Assembly (NCBI RefSeq): GCF_000620645.1
Contig: NZ_KK211159.1
Location: 393,467 to 457,466, forward strand
Length of the DNA stretch: 64,000 nucleotides
From: Nocardioides sp. URHA0032
Lineage (GTDB): Bacteria; Actinomycetota; Actinomycetes; Propionibacteriales; Nocardioidaceae
Reading direction: 5' to 3'
Positions 36,085 through 44,947 of this stretch are shown piece after piece. Each line of letters opens with the position of its first letter. Positions within the stretch are counted from its first letter, which is position 1. The notes under the pieces are model-generated. The model made no database searches. It was not told the DNA's origin and saw only the letters and a list, made by a program, of their open reading frames with translations. A program made the position numbers and the translations under genes.

Positions 36085-37303
36085 CCAGCGTCGAGTCGTG
36101 CGTCCGCACACGGAGGCGCCATGGGTGCGACACCTGATGACGGCGTCGGGGTGTGCCGGCCTCGGGGTGGCGGTGCACCTCGCGGGGCCCTTCCTCCCCG
36201 TCCTGCTGACGACCGCCGGGCTCGGTGCGGGGCTGATCGGGGCGTCCTTCCTGCTGGCGTGGGCGGCGGACGCCGGGGAGGCGGTCTTCTCCGGCGGACT
36301 CGTCCTCGCCGCGGTGGCGCTCGTCGGCGTCCTGCCCGAGCTCACCATCGAGGTGCACTTCGCCTTCATCCAGCGGGCGGACCTCGTCACCGCGAACCTG
36401 ACCGGCGCGACCCGGCTCCTGCTCACCGGCGCCATCGCACTTCCGCTCCTCGTCGCGTTCAACGCCCAGCGCCGGGGCCACACTCCACCGCCGGCCGTCC
36501 GGGTGGCGGGACATCGACGTCTGGAGCTGGGGATCCTGCTCGTCACCGCGGTCTTCGCGGTCCAGATCATCGTCCGGGGCAGCCTGTCCGTGCTCGACGG
36601 CGTCGTCCTCCTCGGTCTGTACGTGTGGTACGCCCGCCGCGTCCAGGGCTCTCCCGACGAGGAGCCGGCCGTCGCCGGGGTGCCGGCGGGCCTGCTGTCG
36701 CTCCCGCCGTCCTACCGGCGTCCTGCGGTCGCCGCGCTGATCATCGGGGCGGCCCTCGTCGTCGTCACGATCGCGAGCCCGTTCACCCATGCGCTGCTCC
36801 TGACCGGCTCGTCGATCGGTGTCGACCCCTACGTGATGATCCAGCTCGTGGTGCCGGTCGCCACCGAGGCGCCCGAGGTGATCGTCGTCGCGGTCCTGGT
36901 GGCCAACCGGCGGCCCGCGCAGGGTCTCGCGCTCTTCCTGGCGTCGTCGGTGAGTCAGTGGACGCTGGGCCTCGGCTCGCTGCCGATCGCGTACCTGGCG
37001 GGAGGAGGCGGGTTCTCGCTGCCCCTGGCCGGGCGCGAGCAGCTCGAGCTGGCGCTCACCGGCGCGGTGACGCTCTTCGTCGTCGCGGCGCTCGCGACGT
37101 TGCGGCCGGCGCGTGTCGACGCGCTCCTCGCCGCGGGCGTCTACGCCGCGGAGGTGGTGTGGCCGACCACTCCGGTCCGGTTCGCCGGGACCTTCGTGCT
37201 GGCCGTCTTCGCGCTGAACCTGCTCCTGGCGCGTCGCCGCCGGCTGCGTGGGCTCCTGCGGGCCGCGTTCGGCAGGGCGCACGCCGCCCCGCCGGCCGGC
37301 TGA
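36071..37303 (+). CDS. Sodium/calcium exchanger (CaCA) family protein
   Basis: A 410-residue membrane protein with about ten helices in two halves. The two alpha repeats are visible: LPELTIEV ... TANLTGATRLLLTG (about 88-120) and ATEAPEVIVVAVLVANRR ... SSVSQWTLGLGSLP (about 262-305), with the ion-binding Glu residues and the Ser/Asn-type helix turn. The family exchanges Ca2+ or other cations for Na+ or H+. The start is GTG 36071, inside the upstream HTH-UPF0182 gene (14-base overlap), so the exchanger is probably made by coupled translation and may be the effector of that regulator. Confidence 0.82.
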   Translation: MPRPDQRRVVRPHTEAPWVRHLMTASGCAGLGVAVHLAGPFLPVLLTTAGLGAGLIGASFLLAWAADAGEAVFSGGLVLAAVALVGVLPELTIEVHFAFIQRADLVTANLTGATRLLLTGAIALPLLVAFNAQRRGHTPPPAVRVAGHRRLELGILLVTAVFAVQIIVRGSLSVLDGVVLLGLYVWYARRVQGSPDEEPAVAGVPAGLLSLPPSYRRPAVAALIIGAALVVVTIASPFTHALLLTGSSIGVDPYVMIQLVVPVATEAPEVIVVAVLVANRRPAQGLALFLASSVSQWTLGLGSLPIAYLAGGGGFSLPLAGREQLELALTGAVTLFVVAALATLRPARVDALLAAGVYAAEVVWPTTPVRFAGTFVLAVFALNLLLARRRRLRGLLRAAFGRAHAAPPAG

Positions 37304-37318
37304 GGGGCCGCGTCGCTC

Positions 37319-37975
37319 TCAGGCGGCGAACGGCAGGGTCGCGCGGATCGTGGTCCCCTCACCGGGACGGCTCGACACCGCGATGCTCCCGCCGAGGATC
37401 TCGACGCGGTCCCTCAGCCCGATGAGCCCGGAGCCTCGCGTCGGGTCGGCTCCGCCGACGCCGTCGTCGCGGACGGCGACCACGACGGCCCGGTCCCGGA
37501 CCTCCGCCTCCACCCGCACCAGCGATGCTCCGGAGTGCTTCGCCGCGTTGGTGAGCGCCTCGGAGACGAGGTAGTAGGCCCCGACCTCCACGGGTTCGGG
37601 CGCCCGTTGTTCCAGGTGCGCGTTCACCTCCACCGGCAACGGGGACCACCGGGCGAGCGCCTTCAGCGCGGGCTCCAGGCCACCCTCGGAGAGGACGGCG
37701 GGATGGAGCCCGCGGGTGAGCCTGCGGAGCTCCTCGAGGATCTCGACCAGGTCGGCGCTGATCCGGCCCAACCGCGAGCGCAGCTCGGTCAGCTCGGGCG
37801 GGGTGACCTCCACCGCCCCGTGGACCTCGAGGCCGAGCGAGACCAGTCGTTGCTGCGCGCCGTCGTGCAGGTCCCGCTCGATCCGCTTCCGGACGGCGAC
37901 CTCGTCGACGGGGGCGGCGCTGGCTTCCACATCACGTCGTCCGATGGTCCCGAGCTGAACGGTCATTCCGGCCAC
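37319..37975 (-). CDS. Sensorless NarX/DesK-type histidine kinase
   Basis: A 218-residue kinase core only. The HisKA_3 dimerisation helix is RKRIERDLHDGAQQRLVSLG, with phospho-acceptor His37. The HATPase domain has SEALTNAAKHSGAS (N box), VRDDGVGGAD (G1) and GSGLIGLRDRV (G2). Normal members carry a membrane or GAF sensor before this; here the His is only 36 residues from the start. GTG 37975 overlaps the 3' end of the HD gene by 13 bases, so the input may come from a partner such as the HD protein. The cognate regulator is probably of the NarL type; one lies at 30699-31367. Confidence 0.83.
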   Translation of the reverse strand: MAGMTVQLGTIGRRDVEASAAPVDEVAVRKRIERDLHDGAQQRLVSLGLEVHGAVEVTPPELTELRSRLGRISADLVEILEELRRLTRGLHPAVLSEGGLEPALKALARWSPLPVEVNAHLEQRAPEPVEVGAYYLVSEALTNAAKHSGASLVRVEAEVRDRAVVVAVRDDGVGGADPTRGSGLIGLRDRVEILGGSIAVSSRPGEGTTIRATLPFAA

Positions 37976-38616
37976 CCGCTGTTCAGGATGACCTCCACGA
38001 AGTCCTCCCGCGCGAACGTCGGGTCGTAGTGCTCGAGGACGTCCGCGTTCGGCGTCCCGAAGGTGCTGGCCGGCCGCTGGCGCATGCCGGCGGTGAACGC
38101 CGCCAGGATGCGCCGCTTGAAGTCCGGCCGGGGATGCACGGCGACGACCGCCTCCCGGGCCTCGGCAGCGAGGAGCTCGAGACCGATCCCGAGCACGTCG
38201 GTCTCCACGCCGGCGGTGACCAGGGCGACCTCGGGTTCGAGGAACTCGGGGATGCCGGGGGTGGTGTGGAGGGCGATGCCGAGCCAGACCCTGCGGGCGA
38301 GGGCAGCGTCGACGCCGCGCTCGACGAGGAAGTCGCGGGCGGTGTCGGCGCTGTCGACCTCGAACCGCGCCGACGAGGTGCTGCGGTAGGGCTCGGTCAG
38401 CCCGACGTCGTGGAACATCGCCCCGGCGTAGAGGAGCTCCAGATCGGGCTCCAGGCCACGCCGGCGGCCGTGCAGCGCACCGAAGAAGTAGACCCGGCGC
38501 GAGTGATCGAACAGGAGGTCGTCCTCGACCTCGCGCACGTACTCGGTGATGTCCCGGGTCAGGGGCGTGTCGGGAACCGGGGGGCCGGCGACGCCGTCAG
38601 CTGCGTGAGTGACCAC
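37963..38616 (-). CDS. HD domain protein (phosphohydrolase-like)
   Basis: A 217-residue cytoplasmic protein. The GTG at 38616 is selected because AGAGGAGT lies just upstream; an ATG at 38685 is less likely. HD-superfamily metal residues are visible in HSRRVYFFGAL (first His), AMFHDVGL (His-Asp pair) and GIALHTTPG (further His). The pattern resembles the cyanamide-hydratase-like subgroup of HD proteins, but hydrolysis of a nucleotide or phosphate is equally possible. It overlaps the sensorless kinase gene downstream by 13 bases and is divergent from the LAL regulator across about 140 bases. Confidence 0.78.
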   Translation of the reverse strand: MVTHAADGVAGPPVPDTPLTRDITEYVREVEDDLLFDHSRRVYFFGALHGRRRGLEPDLELLYAGAMFHDVGLTEPYRSTSSARFEVDSADTARDFLVERGVDAALARRVWLGIALHTTPGIPEFLEPEVALVTAGVETDVLGIGLELLAAEAREAVVAVHPRPDFKRRILAAFTAGMRQRPASTFGTPNADVLEHYDPTFAREDFVEVILNSGWPE

Positions 38617-38759
38617 GGCGGTACTCCTCTGGGGGTGGTGGTTCGGCAACGATCGCCGCCGGGCACCAGCCGTCGCATCCGCCACTGGCCAGCCTCACGT
38701 ACGCATCTACGTCAGTCGTCCGATACCGGATCCGTCCGCCGACGGGCAGCGTTCCCCTC

Positions 38760-41525
38760 ATGGGAGATCGTGAGCACCGGAGCCCGCTGACGGGCCGGGA
38801 CAGTGAGAAGGCCTTCCTGGACCAGCTGGTCGCCGACGTCCGGTCCGGGGCCAGCCGATCACTGGTCGTCCACGGCGAGGCGGGCGTGGGCAAGACCGCC
38901 CTGCTGGAGTACGTCGCCGCCCGCGGTGCCGACGGCAGGCTGGTGCGCGCCTCGGGCGTGCAGTCGGAGATGGAGCTCCCCTTCGCGGCCCTGCACCAGC
39001 TGTGCGGTTCGATGCTCGGAAACCTCGACCGCCTCTCGGGCCCCCAGCGCGACGCGCTCGCGACCGCGTTCGGACTGGCGGCGGGCCCGCCGCCGGACCG
39101 GTTCCTCGTCGGGCTCGCCACGCTCGGCGTGCTCGCGGAGGAGGCGGCCCAGGGCCCGTTGCTCTGCCTCGTCGACGACCACCAGTGGCTCGACCAGGAG
39201 TCCCGTCAGGTCCTGGCCTTCGTCGCCCGGCGTCTCGGGGCCGAGTCGATCGGCCTCGTCTTCGCAGCGCGCGTGCTGGACGACGAGCTGTCGGGCCTTC
39301 CGCAGCTGCCGGTCGACGGGCTCGAGGAGCCGGATGCGCGCGCACTCCTGGACTCGGTGCTGACCGGCTCGCTGGACGAACGGGTGCGCAACCAGATCGT
39401 GACCGAGACCCGCGGCAACCCCCTCGCCCTGCTGGAGCTGCCGCGGGGCCGCACGGCCGACGACCTGGCGGGCGGGTTCGCGATCCCCCACGGCAGCGGG
39501 ATCGCAAGGACGGTCGAGAACGACTTCCGCCGTCGGATCAGGGCGCTGCCGGACGACACCCGCCGACTCCTCGTGCTCGCGTCGGCGGACCCGACCGGGG
39601 ACTCCGGGCTCGTGTGGCGGGGAGCCCGGCACCTGGGCATCAGGGGAGACGCCGCGTCGGCTGCTGCCGACCACGGGCTGGCCGAGTTCGACAGCCGGGT
39701 CAGGTTCCGTCACCCGCTGGCGCGGTCGGTGAGCTACTGGTCGGCACCGGCTGCGGAGCGCCAGACCGCGCACCGCGCGCTGGCGGAGGAGACGGACCGG
39801 GCCGCGGACCCGGACCGCTACAGCTGGCACCTCGCGCACGCCACGCCGGGCCCCGACGAGGAGGTCGCCGACGAGCTGGAGCGATCCGCTGCGCGGGCCG
39901 GGGCCCGGGGCGGCCTGGCCGCGGCGGCGGCGTTCCTCCAGCGATCAGTGGCTCTGACGATCGATCCGAGGAAGCGCGCCCAGCGGGCGCTGACCGCGGC
40001 CGTGGCCCAGTTCCAGGCCGGCGCGTTCGCGGCCACCACCGAGCTGCTCGACCTGGCGGAGGCAGGCCCCCTCGAGGAGCCCGAGAAGGCCCAGATCAGC
40101 CTGATCCGCGCCCAGCTGGCCTTCGTCCTCCACCGCGGTGGGGAGGCGCCGGCACTCCTGCTCGCCGCAGCCGTGGAGCTCGAGGCCATCGACCCCGGGT
40201 CCGCACGGGTGGTGTACCTCGGTGCCCTGAACGCGGCGACCTTCGCCGGCCGGGCAGCGACCGCGCGCGGAACCGTCCGGGAGGTGGCCCGGACGGCGGG
40301 CGTCGCAGCGCGGTCGGGGGACCCGACCGAGCCGACCGACTGGCTGCTCCTGGCACTCACGGCGAACTTCAACGAGGGGTACGCCGAGGGCGTCCCGCAC
40401 TTCCGCCAGGCGCTGGCGTCGTTCGGTTCCGACACGATGACGCCGGACCAGGAGCTGCGGCTGCTGTGGCCGATCAGCTCCGCGGCCCTGCACCTGTGGG
40501 AGGACGACCAGTGGTTGACGCTGTCCCGCCGCTACGTGGACCTCGCGCACGCCACGGGCGCCCTGAGCGAGCTGCCCCTGGCACTCAGCACCCGCGCGAT
40601 GGTGCTGCTGTTCGCGGGCGACCTGACCACCGCGGCTGCGCTGGTCGAGGAGCAGGAGACCGTCACCAGCGCCACCGGGAGCCAGCTCGCGCCGTACAGC
40701 GCGATGTGCCTCGCCGCGATGCGCGGCCAGGACGAGACGGCGGAGCGGCTGGTCGAGCTGACCGGCCGCGATGCGGTCGCCAAGGGCGAGGGCATCAGCA
40801 TCGCCGTGGGGGAGTGGACGCGAGCGGTGCTGTACAACGGCCAGGGCCGGTACGCCGAGGCGGCCGCGGCGGCCCGGGAGGCGCTGTACCACCAGGAGTA
40901 CCCGGAGCTGCGCTACCCGGGCATCGCCAACTGGGCGGCGGCCGAGCTCATCGAGGCCGCGTGCCGCTGCGGCGACGATGCCCAGGCCGCGGAGGCGGTG
41001 GAGTGGCTCACCGAGATGACCTCAGCCAGTGGCACGCCGTGGGCACTCGGCGTGCAGGCGCGGTCGCGTGCGCTCGTGAGCAGCGGGAAGGCGGCGGACG
41101 CCGCCTTCCTGGAGGCGATCTCCTGGCTCGAGCACACCCAGGTGCGGGCCGAGCTCGCGCGGACCCACCTCGTGTACGGCGAGTGGCTCCGCCGTGGGCG
41201 CCGCCGCACGGAGGCGCGGGAGCACCTGCGGACTGCGCACGAGGCCTTGGACGCCATGGGCATGGAGTCGTTCGCAGCCCGAGCCCGGCGTGAGCTCCTG
41301 GCCACCGGCGAGACAGCACGCCGGCGCTCCGCGCCCGCCACCCAGGAGCTGACGCCCCAGGAGGTCCTGATCGCCCAGCTCGCGCGCGAGGGCCTCTCGA
41401 ACCCGGAGATCGGGAGCCGCCTGTTCATCAGTGCCCGGACGGTCCAGTACCACCTGCGGAAGGTCTTCGCGAAGGTCGGCATCACCTCCCGCAGCCAGCT
41501 CGACCGCGTCGAGCTCACGAGCTGA
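38760..41525 (+). CDS. LAL-type (large ATP-binding LuxR family) transcriptional regulator
   Basis: A 921-residue regulator of the MalT/LAL group. The AAA ATPase begins with Walker A GEAGVGKT (39-46) and Walker B LLCLVDDHQWLD. A long helical TPR-like region (about 350-840) follows, and the C-terminal LuxR helix-turn-helix is ELTPQEVLIAQLAREG, SNPEIGSRLFISARTVQYHL. LAL proteins activate pathway genes on binding a ligand such as maltotriose or a polyketide-pathway signal. Likely targets are the downstream membrane protein and truncated oxidoreductase genes on the same strand. It is intact, unlike the truncated homologue at 42407-43855. Confidence 0.88.
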   Translation: MGDREHRSPLTGRDSEKAFLDQLVADVRSGASRSLVVHGEAGVGKTALLEYVAARGADGRLVRASGVQSEMELPFAALHQLCGSMLGNLDRLSGPQRDALATAFGLAAGPPPDRFLVGLATLGVLAEEAAQGPLLCLVDDHQWLDQESRQVLAFVARRLGAESIGLVFAARVLDDELSGLPQLPVDGLEEPDARALLDSVLTGSLDERVRNQIVTETRGNPLALLELPRGRTADDLAGGFAIPHGSGIARTVENDFRRRIRALPDDTRRLLVLASADPTGDSGLVWRGARHLGIRGDAASAAADHGLAEFDSRVRFRHPLARSVSYWSAPAAERQTAHRALAEETDRAADPDRYSWHLAHATPGPDEEVADELERSAARAGARGGLAAAAAFLQRSVALTIDPRKRAQRALTAAVAQFQAGAFAATTELLDLAEAGPLEEPEKAQISLIRAQLAFVLHRGGEAPALLLAAAVELEAIDPGSARVVYLGALNAATFAGRAATARGTVREVARTAGVAARSGDPTEPTDWLLLALTANFNEGYAEGVPHFRQALASFGSDTMTPDQELRLLWPISSAALHLWEDDQWLTLSRRYVDLAHATGALSELPLALSTRAMVLLFAGDLTTAAALVEEQETVTSATGSQLAPYSAMCLAAMRGQDETAERLVELTGRDAVAKGEGISIAVGEWTRAVLYNGQGRYAEAAAAAREALYHQEYPELRYPGIANWAAAELIEAACRCGDDAQAAEAVEWLTEMTSASGTPWALGVQARSRALVSSGKAADAAFLEAISWLEHTQVRAELARTHLVYGEWLRRGRRRTEAREHLRTAHEALDAMGMESFAARARRELLATGETARRRSAPATQELTPQEVLIAQLAREGLSNPEIGSRLFISARTVQYHLRKVFAKVGITSRSQLDRVELTS

Positions 41526-41649
41526 ACCCCCGGTCCTCCGTCGCCGGACGAGATGGCTGTCCGGTGGCGGATGCGAAGCAACAGGCGTCCGGGACAGCGT
41601 GGTTCCCCGAACCGGTGGGAGCCGGACAGAGGAAGGAAGGAGTCGTCGC

Positions 41650-42132
41650 ATGCGTGACCACGTGGAGGGCTCGAACACGATGAGACCGGACCGGACCCTC
41701 GCCGCAGGGCCGGACCCCGCTCGCCTGTGGGTCGCCCGGATCGCCCTGCTGGCGCTGGCCGCAGCCGGTCTCTACCAGGGACTGTGGGCGCAGCTCGCGC
41801 CGCAGTCCTTCTTCCAGGACTTCCCGAACGGGATGGGCTGGGTCGCGACCGAGGGACCGTACAACGAGCACCTCGTCCGGGACATCGGAGGGCTCGTCAA
41901 CGGCATGGCCGTGGTGGCGCTGGTGGCCGCGTGGCGGCCGTCCCGTCCGTTGTTCCTGGCCGCCGGCCTCGGGTGGCTGGTGTACAGCGTCCCGCACTTC
42001 GTCTTCCATCTCAGCCACCCGCTCGACGACTCCTCGATGCAGGCACTCAACGTCGTCGTCCTGGTGACGGAGATCCTGCTCCCGCTGCTCGGCCTCCTCG
42101 GCGCGACCGCCTCGGCACGGGAGACGAGATGA
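41650..42132 (+). CDS. Four-helix membrane protein, unknown function
   Basis: A 160-residue protein. ATG 41650 is chosen for the strong AAGGAAGGAG site seven bases upstream. Four hydrophobic helices follow a polar N-terminus (about 28-45, 78-95, 100-118 and 132-150). Conserved-looking blocks are YNEHLVRDIGG and WLVYSVPHFVFHLSHP, shared with a group of small uncharacterised actinobacterial membrane proteins (DUF4345-like, tentative). The stop overlaps the start of the truncated oxidoreductase (ATGA), so both come from one message downstream of the LAL regulator. Confidence 0.7.
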   Translation: MRDHVEGSNTMRPDRTLAAGPDPARLWVARIALLALAAAGLYQGLWAQLAPQSFFQDFPNGMGWVATEGPYNEHLVRDIGGLVNGMAVVALVAAWRPSRPLFLAAGLGWLVYSVPHFVFHLSHPLDDSSMQALNVVVLVTEILLPLLGLLGATASARETR

Positions 42133-42554
42133 CCACGATGACCGCGGTCCGGGCGCACCGTCGCGGCGGACCGGAGCAGCTGGTCCTCGAGGAGGCCCCG
42201 CGGCCGGAGCCCGCAGCCGGTGAGGTCCTGGTCGCCGTGCATGCCGCGTCGATCACGCCGGACGAGCTGACCTGGGACGCCACCTGGACGGACGCGATGC
42301 TCCCGGGTGGGCGGGACCGGACCCCGATCATCCCGTCGCACGAGTTCTCGGGCGCGGTGGTGAAGCTGGGTGCGGGCGTCCGTGCGCCGCTGCTGGCCGA
42401 AGCCGTCTACGGCCTGATCCCGTTCGTCCGGGACGGCGCCGCCGCGGAGTACGTCAGCGTCCCGGCGGAGGTGCTCGCGACCAGGCCGGCCAGTGTCGAC
42501 GACGAGCAGGCCCGGCGCGCCGCACTCGACCGGTCGGTCTGGGCCAGGGCGTAG
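42129..42554 (+). pseudogene. Truncated zinc-less alcohol dehydrogenase/quinone oxidoreductase-like gene
   Basis: The 141-residue product starts like a normal MDR-family NADP-dependent oxidoreductase: GGPEQLVLEEAPRPEPAAGEVLV, SITPDELTW, IIPSHEFSGAVVKLGAGV and VYGLIPFVRDGAAAEYVSVP. Homology runs to about residue 128 (RPASVDDEQA), where family members go on into the Rossmann domain (total about 310 residues). Here the frame runs instead into sequence antisense to the convergent LAL gene and stops 13 residues later. The NADPH-binding domain is missing entirely, so the product cannot be an active enzyme. The start is coupled to the upstream membrane protein gene. Confidence 0.75.
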
Positions 42555-43855
42555 GCGGCGGACTGCGCGGCGCGCGCCTGGACGGACACGTCCTCGGCCT
42601 CCAGCTCGAGCCGGCCACCGGCCTCGACCACCCAGTCGAAGCTGCCGGCGTTCACGCTGATCTGCAGGGCCCAGAGCAGCCGCTCCTCGCGGTCGGACCG
42701 GTCGGGGCTCAGCTCGGAGGCTCGCGCCATCAGCCGCCCCGCCTCGGCGCTCGCTCCTCGACGGGTCGCCAGCGACGAGGCGGTGACGAGCGCCCGGGCC
42801 ACGTCCTCGTCCGGCACCACCGTTGCCTCGGCGCGGTGCCAGGCAGCACGCTCGACGTCGTCCTCGTAGGCGGCGGCCAGCGCGGCGTGGGCCGCCATCC
42901 GGTCGGTCGTGGTCGCGAGACCGCCCACCGCGGCGGCCACGAGCGGATGCCGGAAGGTCACGACGTGGTCGACCACGGTGACGAGACCGGCCGCCTCGGC
43001 CGGCGCCAGCGCCGCGACGAGCTCGGCGGGGTCCGTGGTCCGGCCCAGGACCGCGAGATCGCCGACACCGGTCGCCGCCAGGAGGAGCGCCGACCGGGTG
43101 GCGGCCGGCAGCTCGGCCACCTGTTCTCTGAACGCCGTCTCGACGCTCGACGGGGCCGTCTCGCCGGCGCCGTCGGAGGCGGCTCGACCGAGCTCGAGCA
43201 GCGCGAGCGGGTTCCCGGCGGCTCGCTCGATCACCCACGCCGGCGGGCTGGCGAAGCCGGCCCGCCGGAGCAGTACCCGCGCGTCGCGGTCGGTCAACCC
43301 GGGCAGCGCCAGGTGCGTGTGGTGCCGCAGCGGTGCGGGCGGGACGTCCGCGCGGGTCGCGGCGAGGACGGAGATGTCCGACCCCGCCAGCCGGTTCGCG
43401 ACGAAGCCGAGCACCGACAGCGTGCTGTCGTCACACCACTGCAGGTCGTCGGCGACGAGGACGACGGGCCGCGACTCACTGACCTGCTCGAGCCAGGCGA
43501 GGACGTCGAGCCGGAGCCGCAGGGGGTCCACGACCGTGGCCCGGTCCGGGTCAGGCACGACGTGGTCGAGGACCTCCTCGGCGTCGGGCGCGCTGGCGAG
43601 CAGGTCGACGAGGACGCCGAACGCCAGGTCGCGGTCGCTCTCGTACCCGGTCATGCGCAGCACGAGCCAGCCGTCGGCCGCCAGGGCACGCGCGGCCACC
43701 GTCAGCACCGAGGTCTTCCCCGAGCCCGGCAGGCCCGTGAGCACGACCGTCCGGTCGCCGGCGGCGAGCAGGTCACGCACGGCGACCAGGACCGGGTCCC
43801 TCCCCACGAGGCCGTCGAGCTCGCCAGCCCAGAATCCGCTCCCGTACGGGCTCAC
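42407..43855 (-). pseudogene. C-terminally truncated LAL-type regulator
   Basis: The 482-residue product carries the N-terminal ATPase of a LAL regulator: LVGRDPVLVAV, Walker A GLPGSGKT (41-48), Walker B VVLVADDLQWCDD, LAATRADVP and GNPLALLELGRA. Complete homologues are about 900 residues with a TPR region and a LuxR helix-turn-helix. Here recognisable sequence ends near residue 447 (AYALAQTDRSS); the last ~35 residues are antisense to the truncated oxidoreductase gene. There is no DNA-binding domain. A short ATPase could still bind nucleotide or ligand, but it cannot act as a normal activator. It lies 69 bases downstream of cydB on the same strand. Confidence 0.75.
42505..42520. other. Apparent deletion junction between two convergent genes
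   Basis: Plus-strand oxidoreductase homology ends and minus-strand LAL homology begins at about 42512. Both genes lose their 3' halves at the same point, which is what a single deletion between two tail-to-tail genes would leave. No insertion sequence or clear flanking repeat is visible at the joint. Confidence 0.55.
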
Positions 43856-43924
43856 CCATGCACCATAGGTCGCGAAGCTCGCTTCGTGGAGGGTCGGCGT
43901 CGACGGACGCGACGTGCGGCTCGC

Positions 43925-44947
43925 CTACCGGCCGGCGCCGTGGTCGGTGATCTCGGCTGTCGCCGGCCACTGGGTGGAACGGAACAGCCACACCAGGGGC
44001 GGGAGCACGACGACGACGGCGAGACCGACCGCGACCAGCAGGCCGACGAGCGTCGCGCGTGCGCCCGCTCCCTGCTCGATGGTGACCTCGTCGACCAGCA
44101 GCCACGGGTACTGCCCGAGGCCCCAGCCCAGCAGCACGGACCCGACCGCGAGCACGGCGGCGACCCGGGCGGCGGCGTACCGGTGCCGGACGAGCAGCAC
44201 GAGCGTGGCGACACCGGCCAGCCCGGACAGCGCGACGAGCGGAGCGGCGCGGCCGGTGAGGCCGTCGGCCAGGGTCGGCGCGTCGTGGAGGATCGGGACC
44301 AGGGCCGCGAAGACCAGCGCACCCGTGGCCACGCCGACGCCCACGGTCCGCCGGCGGAGCGTCCGTGCCAGCGCGACGCGTCCGGCCCGGGCGGCGTCCG
44401 CCGTCAGGAAGACGCCCGCGAGGAAGGCGCAGGTCCCGACCGCGATCGCACCGCCGAAGAGCGACGTCGCGTTCAGCCAGGAGTGCCAGCGGTCGCCGTA
44501 CCCCTCGGCGGGCACCCGGCCGGAGGCGATCGCACCGGCGATGGTCCCGAGGAAGAACGGCGCGAGCAGGGACGAGGCGGCGAAGACAGCGCCGAAGACC
44601 CGCGCCTGGCCGAGGGTGCCGGAGTACTTGCGGAACGCGAACGCCGCCCCCCGCAGCACGATGCCGAGCAGCGCGAGCAGGAACGGTACGAAGAGCGTCG
44701 TGGTTGCTGCGGCGAACGTCTCCGGGAAGCCGGTCCACCAGGTCACGAGCACGTAGACCAGCCACACGTGGTTGGCCTCCCAGACCGGCCCGATGCTCTC
44801 GTCCACCTGGGTCCGGACCGCGGCGCCGCGGGCGCTGCCCCCGGCGGTGAGGTCGAACCAGCCGGTGCCGAAGTCGGCGCCGCCGAACAGCCCGTACGCC
44901 AGCACCCCGGCGAAGAGCGCCGCGGCCACGAGCTCGGGGAGGCTCAC
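43925..44947 (-). CDS. cydB: Cytochrome bd ubiquinol/menaquinol oxidase subunit II
   Basis: A 340-residue membrane protein with about eight or nine helices. The N-terminal YGLFGGADFGTGWFDLTAGG and WEANHVWLVYVLVTWWTGFP blocks are signatures of CydB. With CydA it forms the bd-type terminal oxidase that reduces O2 with quinol at high affinity. GTG 44947 has a strong GGAGGAGGT site and overlaps the cydA stop by 4 bases, so translation is coupled. No cydDC genes follow; a truncated LAL gene lies 69 bases downstream. Confidence 0.9.
   Translation of the reverse strand: MSLPELVAAALFAGVLAYGLFGGADFGTGWFDLTAGGSARGAAVRTQVDESIGPVWEANHVWLVYVLVTWWTGFPETFAAATTTLFVPFLLALLGIVLRGAAFAFRKYSGTLGQARVFGAVFAASSLLAPFFLGTIAGAIASGRVPAEGYGDRWHSWLNATSLFGGAIAVGTCAFLAGVFLTADAARAGRVALARTLRRRTVGVGVATGALVFAALVPILHDAPTLADGLTGRAAPLVALSGLAGVATLVLLVRHRYAAARVAAVLAVGSVLLGWGLGQYPWLLVDEVTIEQGAGARATLVGLLVAVGLAVVVVLPPLVWLFRSTQWPATAEITDHGAGR

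Noticed and set aside
38697..38712. ACGTA-N6-TACGT dyad upstream of the LAL gene, considered as an operator
   Set aside because: Arms are only 5 bases and do not extend; no second copy was found nearby.
41556..41598. GCTGTCC/GGACAGC inverted repeat after the LAL gene, considered as a terminator
   Set aside because: Arms of 7 bases with a loop of about 29 and no U-tract; chance occurrence is likely.
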